Counted from the stretch's first letter, positions 11,295-23,225 are shown. The stretch: 64,000 bases of DNA from Lasiosphaeris hirsuta (GCA_030549175.1 JAUKUA010000004.1:496001-560000); one strand, 5' to 3'. A program made the numbers and translations. Notes: generated by a model from the letters alone, not told the origin.

Positions 11295-12560
11295 TATATG
11301 TTTACTTTTGTCAGAGCATATTTGGAAGGGCCCGTTGGTTTGTTGTGCTTTTGGGAAGTACGCAATCGAGCCCGAATTATGACCAAATACCCGGAGAAGT
11401 GTGAATAAAGTCAATGAATATCCAGCCGTGTTACCCTCAAAACAATGGTTTTAGTGATACTCGAAACTCAGATATCATGCCTCATAGCTCTCTCAACGTC
11501 TCTAAATTCCAGACACGCTTCAACTCAATCCTATCGCCTCACTTTAATCCGGTCTTCACCCACACACCACACACAAAAAATTGCATCTTCGCAACAACCG
11601 ATGGGTATCATTTGTGCTTCCCTCCGGAACTCAAAACTGCGTATCCGTACATCTCAGATTCCACCGTTCCCCGTAACTGGTCCTCCCGCTTCCCCCTTTT
11701 CATCCCCGTCCACTCACCACCTGACCGGCCTCCACACCTGACAGCTTCGCACCTAAACCAGAACCAGTCTCGAGCAAGGACGAAACCGTGTCTCACCATC
11801 TCATGTATTCCGTATTCACCCGAACCAAAGAAAAACAGCGACAAGCCTCTACTCAACGTATCGCGAGTAAGCCTCCTTCAAGTTCAAATTCGTTACTCCT
11901 CGGCATCCTCCTCAGCTGCTTGCCTTGAGGTTCAACCTTCGTAGGCTATGAGTGGTATCGTCTCAGGGGCATCGGAAACAGCCCTTGCCGAAAACTGGTA
12001 TAGCGATAAGGATGAAGAAAAGCCAATTGGAAACACAACGCTGAGGCATAGGAACACGAAAGAATGGGCGCAGGGCTGTACAACAGCATCGCTTACCACG
12101 TTCCAGCTCCTGCAAAGTGGCGTCAATCTCCTTGCATACGCACTCGGGTATAATAAAACTTCTTTTGCCGAACCCTCCATTCTCAGCATCCACACCCCGC
12201 CCACCGAAAACGCATCAGGGGGTATATCTTTTTCTTGGAGTTTCCTGCGTTCAAGTTGTCGTATCGTAAGGAGTGGACGTCATTCGTGAAAAAAAGACAT
12301 GAGGGAACCCCGTCGGCTGCATGAAGAAGGGCGGACAAAATCGTCGTCTCTGACCAAAGACTGGAAGAAATGGATAACCGCAAAGATGAAAAGAGAGCAA
12401 CGAAAACAACGGAGATTTGCAGCCGACCAAATGCAGAAGAGCAATTACCAGGGTATTTTTACGCCAGGGGGTATATCCAGCCGTAGGGTATTTCTTTTTC
12501 CTCGCAGGTGACGAAAACGATTCATAGGTCTAAAATCTTGAGAAGCGGAAGGACGAGATT
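11295..12560. other. Unresolved stretch between transposon and KH-protein gene; possible small or decayed gene
   Basis: No recognised protein family appears here. On the minus strand, a frame covering about 12190-12075 (SFIIPECVCKEIDATLQELE) ends at a good donor (GTAAGC). It could be joined to an acceptor near 11926, followed by a Glu-rich end and a stop (AEEDAEE), suggesting a small gene. Its 5' part cannot be assembled with confidence because a stop lies just upstream. A frame on the plus strand at 11948-12289 overlaps it and is equally open. A motif around GATATACCCCCTG occurs twice on the minus strand (near 12210-12225 and 12465-12480). I leave this as unannotated. Confidence 0.35.
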
Positions 12561-15500
12561 CTAACGAAATGGGCCAGAAAGAGGGCCGGGGTATCCTGAA
12601 TTGGTAGAATGAGATGTAGAGGGGCGTCCGCTATCAGCGGACTGTCGAGCTGCGTGGCGTGGCGTAACGTCTCCCGGGTGAGGGACAGTCAACTTGTGAT
12701 CGTTTCCGTTGCTTCCAAAAGCACGGCCGGTCGCCCAAGGATTGTCGTCGTCCGGGAGGTTGACGCCACTGTCGTGCCACGGACTGCGGTCAGCATTGAA
12801 GCTGCGAGTAGACTCGATCGATATCAAAGACGACTTGGACACATTGCTGGAGCCTTTGAAGAATGAGGTGGACGCCGCTTGCGAGCTGTTCTTTCTTCGA
12901 TCCAGGAATGACGAGATAGAGGACATGCTTCCCGGCTTGCGCAGGCGCTCGAAAAGAGTGATCCGCTCGCGGGCAACTTCGTCGCCAAAAGACGGCTTCG
13001 TGGGGGAATCTACAGCAACAGGGGCGGGTGCGTGTTGCAGCAGTTTGGAATCGAAATATTGCAGCGATTCCTCGAACGTGTCCGACTTGGGACGCGGGAT
13101 AGCACCCTTGATAAGAACCGGCTCCACGCCGGATGTGGCAAACTGGGCCTGAAGAAACTCCATGGCGTCACGAAGGCCGCCGGCATTGTTGCGTGTGAAG
13201 GTCCATAGTAAAGTGACCGTCGGGGCGCCTTCCTCGGTGCGCTCATCGGTATTTTCATGAACGGTGACTTCAGCTTCGTATTGGCTCTTCAGCTTAGGGA
13301 CGATGCTTTGGACGAAATCAGGAGACTCGAGAAATTTGATAAGCGTTGGGCTTCGCTCCATCACGATCTCATGTCGGTCTGGCACCATACCCTGTAATCG
13401 AATTGTTAGAAGCTTTCTAAGGAACAAGGGTCTGTCGGACTTACCAAAAATTGGTCAACGCATAGAGGCACCTGCCATTGCGGGCCAGTGACGGTCACCT
13501 CATCGCTCGCTTGCTCGGTGCTTGGGAAGACAATCTTGCAGTTCCATTTCTTCTCGAGCTCTTCGATTTCAGACAGTCGAGCAAGAAGCTGACGGTGGTA
13601 GAGACGATCGACATTGACGATCTGGGACGTAAACTCCGAGTCCTGTGAAATCAGAGATTAACTAAAAGCTAACGCGCCGGAAGTTCAGTTGGAGTTCCTT
13701 ACCACTCTGTCGACCATTTCCAAAATCTCACTCTTTACGAGCTCAAGATTTTGGGCATTGCGGGCAGGAGTTCGGCAAATGACGTTGTCAACCCTACTGT
13801 CGTCATCCTCTCGGCCCATACCACCTATATAGTCTTAGCTTGGAGTAGCACACAAAATGCATGCGATTGAGTTCTTACCGCGATCCATGGCGTTGGAGAA
13901 CTTCACAAACACGGAATGCTTCTTCATGATTCGTTGGATATGCTGTCCGCCGATGCCGATGATGCGCTTGTGGTACTGATCAGGTACGTGGAAAGATATC
14001 GACGCGGGCATCTCCTGCTCAACCAAGCTCAAGCCCTGCTTCATCGAATCGTAGGTATGACCTTGAACTTCGATGTTGAAGTTGTATTCGCCAAAGTTGT
14101 CAAACATGATTTGCACGTTGCTCTGGCCCATAATTTTGTTGATCTTACCGTTCTTTTTGCCACTAACAAACTCCTTGTGCTCATTGGCGAGTTCGATCTT
14201 GACGCGAATCTGGTACTGAGAATGATTCACGAACTTGATCTGCGAGATCACCATGAGAGCGGCCTTTACAGCTTCGTCTGAGCCCGTGATGGTAAATGTC
14301 AACTTGTCAAAGGCGACATCAGCATCAGAATTAGCACATATGTCACCAAGCATGGCTTTGATATCATGGGCGCCAGGAAGCTGGCGAGTTTCAGGCGCCG
14401 AGATCCACCATGTGGACGTGTAGAACTGTCCAACAAGGGCCATAAGCTCTCGCACGGAGCGTTCCACATGCAGATTCTCAACCCCCTGGATACGGATGGT
14501 GTCCCGTCGAGAGGCGAGAGGAGGGAAAAGGATGAATGTGCCGTTGGCCTCAACGATCTTCCGCACTTTGTCCATCCGGCTGAGGAGGATGCTGTCAATC
14601 TTGGCGGATGGCACTTGGACGTCCTTCACGAAGAGTCTGATGCGTATCAGGGTTTCGTGCAGTCGGAATTTGGCCTGCTCTATCGACTGAGGGTTGTCTC
14701 CCGTGATGAAAATCTGCTGGGGATCGCGCCGCTGGGCATTCGTAGGGCAGTAGCGATACGATGGCGAGAATGGCGGGGGGAAATAAATGGCTGTATTCGT
14801 AGCCGATTCGATCAACTTGATATTCTTTCGGTTACGTCCACACACAAGCTGCTGCAAAGAGTACTCAATCTTCTGGCCATCGACAATTCTTCCGAGCTAC
14901 AATCATGTCAGTAAGTGGCAACCACAGATCTAATGACTGATATTCCCTACTAGCTGGTCGATATGGATGAGAACTCGGGTTTTGGCGTGCTCCGATGACA
15001 TGACGTCTCCATAAATGGCCACTCTCCAACGCTGGTCTCTCCGGATCTCGACATCACCGTTGAGACCATCCACCACAGGGGTGAGCTTCGGGCCGAGGAG
15101 GAAAATGTCAACGCCGCAAAAGGCCGAGGTCTCATCCAGGTAGTCGGTTACGGACTTCTTCAGCACGCCTTCGGAAAGATTTGCAACCAAGTGGCCGTCC
15201 ACGTCGACCGTCGTGCAGCGCTACAAAACATAATGTTTAGCACAAAAAACAGCAAGAGGCGTAGCACATATGTGAAGACCCACAAGTGACAGAGGCGTCT
15301 CGTTCAAAATGGTATCCCGTGTCTGGTAGACTAGGTCGGCAGGGCCGGAAAGAATGACAGTGGTGACCTGGCTTCTAGCATTCTTTGGTGTCGTCGAGAT
15401 GACGCTTGCCTCGATGGCCAAGGCGGAAGACTGGGTGATATCCTTGCAGAACTTGCGTAGCTGTGCCAGGTTCTGGGCATGTATGGGCAAATCGTGAACG

Positions 15501-15784
15501 GGGACGTCGTCGGGTGCGTCTTCGGGGTGTGTCCACCGTAGCACGGCATCGGCGGTAGCGTGAAGCACGTCCTCAGTGTTAGGGCCGGCGAGGTCGGAGG
15601 CGAAGGGGACGTTGAACGAGAAGAAGATGGTGCTGTCGGTATGGGGGGTGGCGATGGGCGGTACTCCTTGAAGTGTGACCTTCTGGTGAGGATTTACTTG
15701 GGGCATGCCCATGTTGGACCTCGACATGCCGAAGTTGGGACTCATCCTCTCGGGCCAGTGACGCATGTTTGCCAGCTTATTCAT
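12561..15784 (-). CDS. Multi-KH-domain RNA-binding protein, 979 aa
   Basis: This protein probably binds RNA in the cytoplasm. Exons on the minus strand: 15284-15784, 14951-15220, 13879-14896, 13703-13824, 13445-13642 and 12561-13391. Several KH repeats are visible, the clearest being RIIGIGGQHIQRIMKKHSVF with an intact GIGG loop. Others are LVCGRNRKNIKLIESATNTA and VSGKKNGKINKIMGQSNVQI. The C-terminal ~170 residues are Ser/Pro/Asn-rich and probably disordered. The arrangement resembles the fungal family that includes yeast YLL032C, a KH protein of poorly known function; that link rests on general resemblance. The first intron needs the donor GTGGGT to keep the frame (TPLSL joined to RCTTVDVDGH). 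The start ATG at 15784 opens a frame with no longer alternative. Confidence 0.85.
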
Positions 15785-18689
15785 GGTGGTATGCCAGTTC
15801 GCCTAGGGGGATTGCGGGGGGCGCGAGGGCGGGAGCGGATGGCGAGGAACAGCGCACAGCAGCAGCGGCGGCGGAGGAGGCAATTGGTGCTAACAAATGA
15901 GGGACTGAAGGAGATCGAGGGCGGCAAAGGCGGGGAATGCGGGCCTCCAGCTTAAAGACAAGAAGAAAAAAGGGTATCTTAAAGAGGCAATCGGGAAAGG
16001 AAAAGGGGGGGAAGAAACGTCGTGTGCTTCTTTTCCTTCCTACGCTCGACAGTTGGGGGAGGGGAAGAGGTGGAGGAGGGATTGGCGATGGAAGCTGATA
16101 GACAGGAGGATGGAGGACTGGGGCAGTGAGGGAGTGGAGAGCATCTGGGCAGGCTCAAGTTGCTGTGTGGGTGGGAAGCCCGCTGCAGCGCCTGGTCCGT
16201 GCCTACTCGCCTGCTCCACGTTCCCGGCCATAGATTGGTGATGGGGCTCTCGCAGTGGCCAGCGGCCAGCGGGCCAGTGAGCAAGCCAGCGGACAGCTCT
16301 CCACTTGCTGCTTTCGAGGTCCCGACCTACCATAACGAAGGTACCTATGCGGCTAAGTTTTGGCGCAGAGGTACATACTCAGGGCACTTCCATCGTACAT
16401 ATGCTACAGCACGGGCACAGCCTGGGGACCTCCCGCACTCGACTTTCTTTCTATACGGACTCAACAAACACAAAATCTACTCCCCCAGCTCTTTGTCTTT
16501 ACAAGAGCTTACACCTCATCCCAAAGTGCGACACGGCCCCCGGCTCCTGCTTCCTCAAGCCGTCTCCTGACTTGGCGCAGTGGTGAGGCGGCTCTAACAC
16601 TTGTTGGGGATGAGAAACGAGAAGAAACGAGGAAGCATCAGCCAAAACAGAGCCCTGACAAACCACGACCCAGAGGAGTTGCGGCTTTGCTACGCTAGCT
16701 CGGCCCTCCGCTTCGAGGACGCAATGCGTGGGACACCTGAAGGGCCCCCCTTTCTCAATTTATATTTCGGGTGTCCGTACGGAGTAATAGTTCTTACATG
16801 TCTCGCTCCCGCTGTCCTTTGGCCTATCTCGAAAGCAGCAATGAGCAGATTGACCGCAAATTACTCGGTGCAGTGCGTCTTTTCCTGCCAACGCCAACCC
16901 GAATCCGAGCGGCTCAAGGTTTCTCACCCGCACAGACGAATCGACTCGTGTCCTTCCGCTGTGAGCAGCCAGCCTTTTTCAACGCCACCATTCTGGGCCG
17001 CCGCCGTCGGTAACAGCGGATTGCCTTGTCTCTTGCTGGTATGGGTAATTGCAGAGATCTTTCTCCCTCCCTAGGAAGGCCTCGCTAGTAACAATGGCCT
17101 TACCTCCAGCTAGTGCCCATTAATGCTCTCATTGACGGACAGGTTGACATGCGGTCGTCCACAACCCGAATGGTCTAGGTTCGTGGTGGTGGCAGTGGAA
17201 GTGGACGTGGGCCCACCACCGCTGCTAGGTTGTGACGTTTGTCTGGCCCGGGGCTACCCTACGCCCTGAGATCAAAACGGCCAATCTTCCATCTCACACT
17301 CGCTGCAGCCGCATCGTATTCATTACACGTTGTTGCTAACAAGGCAGTATGGCAGCTAGTTCTATAGATATACATGTCCAATGACGGGAAGCGGCCTCCG
17401 CGCATGTCGTTCTTTTTGCAGCATTCACATTGGCCTAGGAATAGTGCGGAGGCGGACTTGGTGAAGGGGGCGGAGGCAGGACGAAAGCAGAGCCAAGTCG
17501 ATGTTGGATGGAGAGGATTGGGATACATTCACAGTCAGCAGCATGGAAGCAACTGCAGCGCTCTTCCCGCCCCCGCCCCCTCCGCATTTTCAAGACAGTG
17601 CGGCCATGCGATTTGCCGACGTGCTCTCATGATCCGCTGCTGCAGTCAGCACATTGACCCTGCTGTTTGCCGAATCACTCCTCCCTCTCTTGGTCGCAGA
17701 CCGTTGGCCCGAGAAATCAAGTTCTCCAACAAGTCACTCCCACGCCAGAGCAATGGCCAGTTCGACACTAGATCTAGTCCGACCGAGTGGCCGCCGCTCT
17801 TGCTCAAACTCGCCGGCCGTGACCAATACTGTGAACGTGTGACCCACGAGCACTGTGTGAGGGATTCGGCTTGAGGTTACCCTTGCCAAAGACAAGATGT
17901 CGATTTCTCCCCACACCGTCAGTCCAGTGCCGTCGTGCCGCTCAACAAGCGTGCAAGGCATTTTTGCCAATATGTTGATTTGGCTTCTCGAGTAACGTTT
18001 TGCTATCTATCACTCTCGCCATATCTATCTATATGGCCGGTACCCAATCAGACTTCCTTGGCAACGGAGTAAACCACATGCTTCCAAGTCAAAACCAAAC
18101 TAGACCGAGACGCCTGTGTGAGCCCTCGATTCCACATTTATGATGGGTGTTACGTAGGGTCGAGCCCTGGGGCGATTACTGCTATGGTTGCATCCATCAT
18201 CGGGTCTACCCGGACGATTTTCAGCGCTTGGGGTTCGGACCTTTCCCCGGTTCGCGGGCTGTTTTCCGGCCTTGGACAGCATCAATGCGGCTACACTTGC
18301 ACCTCCACGACACCGTGCCAATCTCTCACCGAACGACGGACGGCCGCTTCATCACTGGGAATAGTACTGCACTCATTCTACTGCAATACCTAAAAACCAA
18401 TCCTCCGCGACAATATCGCTCGTTTTGGCCGAGGGTGGCTAGAATCCAGCCAAAACCCAAGTTTTGTTGCCCCATTCTCCAGCCCCTTGCTTGCCCTTCT
18501 AAATTTCGTAGATGGTATACCCCGATCCCAGGGGGAATCAAGCATCTTCCAGGTCCGAAATCCACACTCAGCTCTAAGAGCCAACCCAAATAACGTCACC
18601 ACCGTCCCCGCCTCCTCCTCCCCAATGGTTTTCCTCGGATTAGGGTTTGAAAAAAAAAAAAAAAAAAAAAACCAAACCTTCTGAGGGAT
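15785..18689. other. Gene-free intergenic region (2.9 kb) with a poly(A) tract
   Basis: The region lies upstream of the KH-protein gene and downstream of the large disordered-protein gene. Open frames (for example 17374-17874 plus and 18326-18602 minus) have no domain, no consistent codon pattern and no recognisable splice structure. The part nearest 15785 is purine-rich on the plus strand and probably contains the KH-gene promoter and leader. I found no tRNA or rRNA gene. Confidence 0.5.
18650..18671 (+). repeat. Poly(A) mononucleotide tract, 22 bp
   Basis: An uninterrupted run of 22 A residues lies 18 bp beyond the stop codon of the minus-strand gene 18690-21632. In that transcript it would appear as a long U tract at the beginning of the 3' UTR. 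It may also simply be a length-variable microsatellite. Confidence 0.9.
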
Positions 18690-21632
18690 CTATCGTAGCT
18701 CACGGTAAACCTCCCTCGGTGGGCGGTCCAGCACAATCACCTCATCATCGCCCACTGTCGGGGGCGGGGGCGGGGGCGGGCGGCCATAGTACCGTTCGCC
18801 AGACTGCTGGCTAAATTCACGCCGAATTACCTGCGGCTGCGCATCACCCGGCATAGTGCTGTAGCTCCGCCCGGCAGGCGGTGGCTGCATGACGTCTCTG
18901 CGGCCATCGGGGTGGACTCCCGGAACGTACTCGCGTACCGGGATTTCCGGTCGCACGCTACCAACCCGGGCGCCATAGTCGCGGGCCACTTCGTAGCGAA
19001 TCGTCTCTGTCGGTCGAACGCTTACCGACCGTGCGGACGCATATTCTCGTTGTGGCTCATCGCCCATGTGCCGCTCATACGCAACAGGAATTTCATAGCG
19101 AACAGCCTCTGTGGGAGGGCGAACACTTGTAGGTCTGGCATCAAAGTATTCTCGGGGTCGCTCTTCAGGCACTCTCCGCTCGTAGCCGGGTGCGGTTTCA
19201 TAGCGCGCCGAATCTGCCTGCGGGCGAACACTAGCTGATCTGGTGATGTATTCGCGAGGGGGCTCAATTGTTGCTCGACTGTCCAATCGTGGCCGCGATG
19301 AGAGATACTCACCGGCAGGATGAGGACCTTCCCGATATACTCTATGCTCCGGAACCACGAAGTCAGATTGTGACGGGTGGCCAGTTTCTCTGTAAGCGAA
19401 TTCTGGCTGCGTGATGACGCGCCTGGGGGCTGCGTAGGTCGGCGAGGCTGGCCGGTAGGCCGCACTGTCGTCCTCATACAGCTCTGTTCTGCGCGCGGAA
19501 GCTCCAGGGGGGGGTGCCCGCTCATATATCCGCTCAGCATCGGATACCCTATGGTAAGGGGCCATTCCTTCTCTGAGCACAGTTGCCGAGCGAGGAGGCT
19601 CGATATACTCGCGACCAAAGGCATCCACAACTATTCTCGTTGGGACAGCCCTAGGAGGGGGCATGGCCGAAGCACCGTGTTCATACTCAAGAGGTGATTG
19701 GGAGCGTGCGCGGTACACTGTTGGTCGTACACTCATCCTCGATGCGGTGCGGGCATCACGGTAGTAAGTAGTGTCTCCATGAGGGGAATCGATGACACGG
19801 GACACTTGCCGCACTGTACGCACCTCCCGGGGAAGATATGAAGGCGCCTGGCCGTGCGGAGAATCCGGGGGACCGGGGCGAGCGCCGGATATAGATCTTG
19901 TCTCGTCGAAATAAACTCTCTCGGACCTCGGAGAGGCTTGCACGAGAGCAGGCTCAATATCATGGCGAGGGCGCCCACCGTCTGCTCTCTCATAACCTAC
20001 GACCCGTTCCTCTCTCTGAGGTCTGGGTTGGTATTGCTCTGGATAGGAATCCTCTAACTCAATCGGCTGGCCATATCTTGACTCATCGTAGCTGAATTCC
20101 GAGGGCTGTTGGAGTGATTTGCGCTGACGTTTGTTTGGACGAGCATATGGCGGAGCTGTCAAGGGTGATGGCGACCGTGGTTCAGCTTTAATGTACGGTG
20201 ATGCAACTTCAGTAACGACCCGCTCCTTTTTCCTTTTTTTCTTGTTCTTTTTCTTATCGGCTCTGTTACCCTGCGGTGAACTGTCTGGGCTAGTTGCAGT
20301 AGAATGCTGCTTCCTCAGCGCGGCCACCTGCGCCGGCGTCGCTCGGCGGGTATCACTGTCTGATAGACCAGCCATGGGTCGTTGGCGGGCGATGGCCAGG
20401 GGAGATACATGGGCTGGCTGGGGGGCAACGGGGGAAAGATCATGAGCACGAACTAGGGGGGAATCCCGACGACCCTGCACCTGGCTAAGCAGTCGCTCGT
20501 TGACTCTAGCAAGATCGTGTAAATCAGCAGTCTGTTCCTTCCCTGTGTTTCCCGACTCTTCAGAACGATAGCCCGTGCCGCTCCCCTGGGAGCTGATGAC
20601 ACCGGGCGGAAGAAGCTGTCGAACATGGCGGCCGGGGCCCCAGAAGTCGGGTACGTTGGCACCAGAGGCCTGCGAAATAGCGGACGAAGAATTCGGTGTG
20701 CTTGAGCTGAGCTGTTGGCGTAGTATAGCGCTGTGAAGCAGCGTTTCCGCAGGAGCAGGAGCAGGCTGTGCCAGCTGGACGGGCACCACAGGCTCCATGT
20801 CTAGCTCTGGTTCATACGGCGACCCATCGCGCATTCGCTCATCGTCGGACTCGTTGGGGAGACGCGATACCATTCGGGAATCGGGAGTATCGTGCTGACT
20901 CGAATAAAATGTGTTATCATCAAAGGAGTCGCTCAAAGCTGAGGCGTTAGCAGCTGTGTCATCAGTAGACTGAGCAGATGTCGCCTGTACCAAAGCCATG
21001 GCTCTCGCCATGACATCAGCAATATCGAATTCAGCAAGCTGCTCCGAAGCCTGGAGAGAAGCCTTGTGGGAGGCACGGCGCTGCTCAATCTGGTCTCGAA
21101 GACTGCGCTCGACCCTCTGCCGGTGCAGCTGCATCTCGGCTTTTTTCAAGTCTTCAGATTTCTCCAACAGTATCGGGTTAATCTCTGGCTTTCCAGATCC
21201 AAAGGACCTGGATGGGCCATTGGAAGAGCCCGACAAAGACCCTAGGCCAGGTAAGTTGTGAATAGTGCTGACGGGCGGCTTTTGCATGTTGGCCTGGTAG
21301 GCCTTGGAATTGTCCACTACTGGACGACTACCATTCACATAGGCATTCACCGCCGCCGTCTGTGATGTACCTGGCGCTGCCGAGGGAGGAGGGCCGGTGC
21401 TGGACGCTGCTTTTCCCAACGAATGAGTCGGCGTGATGCGCGGATGCGACCCGGCAACAACCTGATCTCGAAATCGCAGCAGGCTCTCGTACTGTCGAAA
21501 CTCGGTGAGCTCGTCAGGTATAAGAGATACTGTCGATGAGCCCTTCCCTCCGGCTCCCGACCCTGTACCTCCCTTTCCTCCCGTCGCGGCGACGGTTCCT
21601 TGAGCCATGGCCAATTCGCCCTGCTGCGACAA
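18690..21632 (-). CDS. Large, mostly disordered conserved-type protein with basic nuclear-type motif, 980 aa, function unknown
   Basis: I do not recognise the function. It is a single uninterrupted exon. Near the N terminus is a short ordered segment (LIPDELTEFRQYESLLRFRD, about residues 38-57), then a helical charged region (SEDLKKAEMQLHRQRVERSL, then RDQIEQRRASHKASLQASEQ, about residues 158-198). A strongly basic cluster (KKKNKKKRKKE, about residues 465-475) looks like a nuclear localisation signal. The C-terminal third is rich in Arg, Tyr, Pro and Glu, includes IVVDAFGREYIEPP and three degenerate ~35-residue repeats, and ends in a polyproline stretch (PPPPPPP) and VIVLDRPPREVYRELR. The composition suggests a nuclear scaffold, RNA-processing or chromatin-associated protein, but this is inference. 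A second in-frame Met lies eight codons downstream of the chosen start. Confidence 0.8.
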   Translation of the reverse strand: MSQQGELAMAQGTVAATGGKGGTGSGAGGKGSSTVSLIPDELTEFRQYESLLRFRDQVVAGSHPRITPTHSLGKAASSTGPPPSAAPGTSQTAAVNAYVNGSRPVVDNSKAYQANMQKPPVSTIHNLPGLGSLSGSSNGPSRSFGSGKPEINPILLEKSEDLKKAEMQLHRQRVERSLRDQIEQRRASHKASLQASEQLAEFDIADVMARAMALVQATSAQSTDDTAANASALSDSFDDNTFYSSQHDTPDSRMVSRLPNESDDERMRDGSPYEPELDMEPVVPVQLAQPAPAPAETLLHSAILRQQLSSSTPNSSSAISQASGANVPDFWGPGRHVRQLLPPGVISSQGSGTGYRSEESGNTGKEQTADLHDLARVNERLLSQVQGRRDSPLVRAHDLSPVAPQPAHVSPLAIARQRPMAGLSDSDTRRATPAQVAALRKQHSTATSPDSSPQGNRADKKKNKKKRKKERVVTEVASPYIKAEPRSPSPLTAPPYARPNKRQRKSLQQPSEFSYDESRYGQPIELEDSYPEQYQPRPQREERVVGYERADGGRPRHDIEPALVQASPRSERVYFDETRSISGARPGPPDSPHGQAPSYLPREVRTVRQVSRVIDSPHGDTTYYRDARTASRMSVRPTVYRARSQSPLEYEHGASAMPPPRAVPTRIVVDAFGREYIEPPRSATVLREGMAPYHRVSDAERIYERAPPPGASARRTELYEDDSAAYRPASPTYAAPRRVITQPEFAYRETGHPSQSDFVVPEHRVYREGPHPAGEYLSSRPRLDSRATIEPPREYITRSASVRPQADSARYETAPGYERRVPEERPREYFDARPTSVRPPTEAVRYEIPVAYERHMGDEPQREYASARSVSVRPTETIRYEVARDYGARVGSVRPEIPVREYVPGVHPDGRRDVMQPPPAGRSYSTMPGDAQPQVIRREFSQQSGERYYGRPPPPPPPTVGDDEVIVLDRPPREVYRELR
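18936..19256 (-). repeat. Three degenerate ~35-residue coding repeats in the disordered protein
   Basis: Three consecutive units each start with REY and contain a SVRP block followed by RYE-x-A and a Tyr-x-x-Arg element: REYITRSASVRP..., REYFDARPTSVRP... and REYASARSVSVRP.... The span is about 107 codons. This indicates internal duplication within the C-terminal region. Confidence 0.8.
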
Positions 21633-22288
21633 CTCGTTTAACTTCGTGCGCTAACGGTTCAGGACATCGAACTATCTGCTAGGTCAGTCGGCAGCTAGTA
21701 GTGAGTCAAAGAATTACGGTTTCCGCTCGAGTGATAGTGTGATGGAACGTTGGGCGTTCTGGCGATGGTTGAGCGAGGGAAGAATACTTCGTCACTCGCG
21801 AACCAAACAATTAAATGGCGACTCGAGGATAATTTCTGCCAAGTCAAAGGAGAACACGCTAATACCCCCGGCTTGGCGTGCACGGGCCTTGCTGCACGGG
21901 CCCTGTAGAATGGATGTGGAAAGCAGCCTCAGGAATGAAGGCTGTGCCCACTGAACTTGCGTCTTTGGGTCTCACCGTCGCAAAAGAGGCGCAGACACAA
22001 ATTTCGGCCCGAGTCAACGAATTCTCGCCAAAAATGCATTAGTGAGCCACTGCATTGACTGGAGATAGGTAGTGTCGAGATGAGGAAACACCTGAGCCAT
22101 AAGTGTTGTAGCGCAGTAGATGATCGCATATCAAATCGACGGGTCTATAAAGCAAAGAGCAGACCAAGCCCCTTGCCCTCAAGTTTCTGACTTCGCTCAC
22201 CACTTCATTCCGCGCCTATCTCGCACTAGGGATCTTACAACATCCGACTACATAAACAACCTACGTAAAACAGCATCTCGGCTTAGAA
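21633..22288. promoter_or_regulatory. Divergent promoter region between disordered-protein gene and nucleotidase gene
   Basis: This 656-bp region separates two divergent start codons and contains no recognisable gene. It includes GGGTCTATAAAGC near 22140-22153, with a TATAAA about 145 bp before the nucleotidase start; that could serve as its TATA element. Confidence 0.5.
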
Positions 22289-23225
22289 ATGGCGGCTGCA
22301 GAAACAAATGGATCAGCAGCGCATGGGGAAACGCGCCCCCCAAGACAAGTCTTCTTCTTGTGAGCACGAATGCATCTAAGGGTTACCTGACCTACGTGTC
22401 CAGCTCTTTCTCACATGAAAACAGTGATATTGACAACTGCCTTTACCCAAAGAGTGAGTACAGCCATACTACCCCCATTTCCGAGCAATCACCCAAAACT
22501 AGGCGAGCCAAGAGGCTGAGACAGTTGTCCTCTCACAGGCGCAAAGGTTCACGACCATATGGCTGCTTTGATTGACCAGTACTTCGTCGAGCATCTTTCA
22601 CTCTTGTGGGACGATGCAGTACGGCTCCACAAGGAGTACTATCAGAACTATGGACTAGCGATTGAGGGGCTGGTTCGGCACCACGAGATCGACCCTCTCG
22701 AATACAATACCAAGGTTGATGACGCCCTTCCGCTCGACGACATCATCAAACCCAGCTCGGCACTGAAGCAACTCCTAGCCGATATTGACACAAGCAAAGT
22801 CAAAATGTGGCTCTTTACCAATGCCTACATCAACCATGCAAAACGCGTCATCCGCCTCCTCGAGGTAGAGGAGTTCTTTGGAGGCGTCACATTCTGCGAC
22901 TACGGCTCTATACCCCTGGTCTGCAAGCCCCACCCTGACATGTTCCACAAGGCCATGAAGGACGCAGGTATCGAGAAATACGAGGACTGCTTTTTCGTTG
23001 GTAAGGCGCCTCATGAAAATAACCTTCCAGCCAACCGCTAAACTAACTTTATTAGATGACTCATATAGCAACTGTCAGGCTGCACAAAAGCTCGGATGGA
23101 CCGCAGCACATCTCGTAGAGGAAGGAGTCAAGGTGCCCAGAACACCTGCCTCTAAGTATCAGATACAAAGCTTGGAGGAGTTGCGCACCACATTTCCACA
23201 ACTTTTCAAGTCCACGACGAAATGA
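22289..23225 (+). CDS. Sdt1/Phm8-type pyrimidine 5'-nucleotidase (HAD superfamily), 243 aa
   Basis: This is a soluble HAD-fold phosphatase. In yeast, the paralogues Sdt1 and Phm8 hydrolyse pyrimidine nucleoside monophosphates, and Phm8 also acts on lysophosphatidic acid and nucleotides released under starvation. Exons: 22289-22359, 22425-22453 (29 nt), 22539-23000 and 23056-23225. Catalytic motif I appears only after splicing: VFFFDIDNCLYP, with Asp25 and Asp27. Motif II is LFTNAYINH, motif III the Lys in CKPHPDMF, and motif IV FVDDSYSN, again across an intron. The cap-domain sequence YYQNYGLAIEGLVRHHEIDP is typical of this branch. The length is close to that of the family. Which of the two yeast activities it has cannot be told from the sequence. 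Confidence 0.93.

Noticed and set aside
16571..16640. A-box-like sequence (TGGCGCAGTGG) suggesting a tRNA gene
   Set aside because: No B box (GGTTCGANTCC) follows at the right distance and no cloverleaf with an acceptor stem can be drawn.
17374..17874. 166-codon plus-strand open frame in the 15.8-18.7 kb gap
   Set aside because: No recognised domain and no sign of coding conservation; overlapping frames are equally open.
18642..18649. TTAGGG-like telomeric motif
   Set aside because: Only one copy is present; no tandem array.
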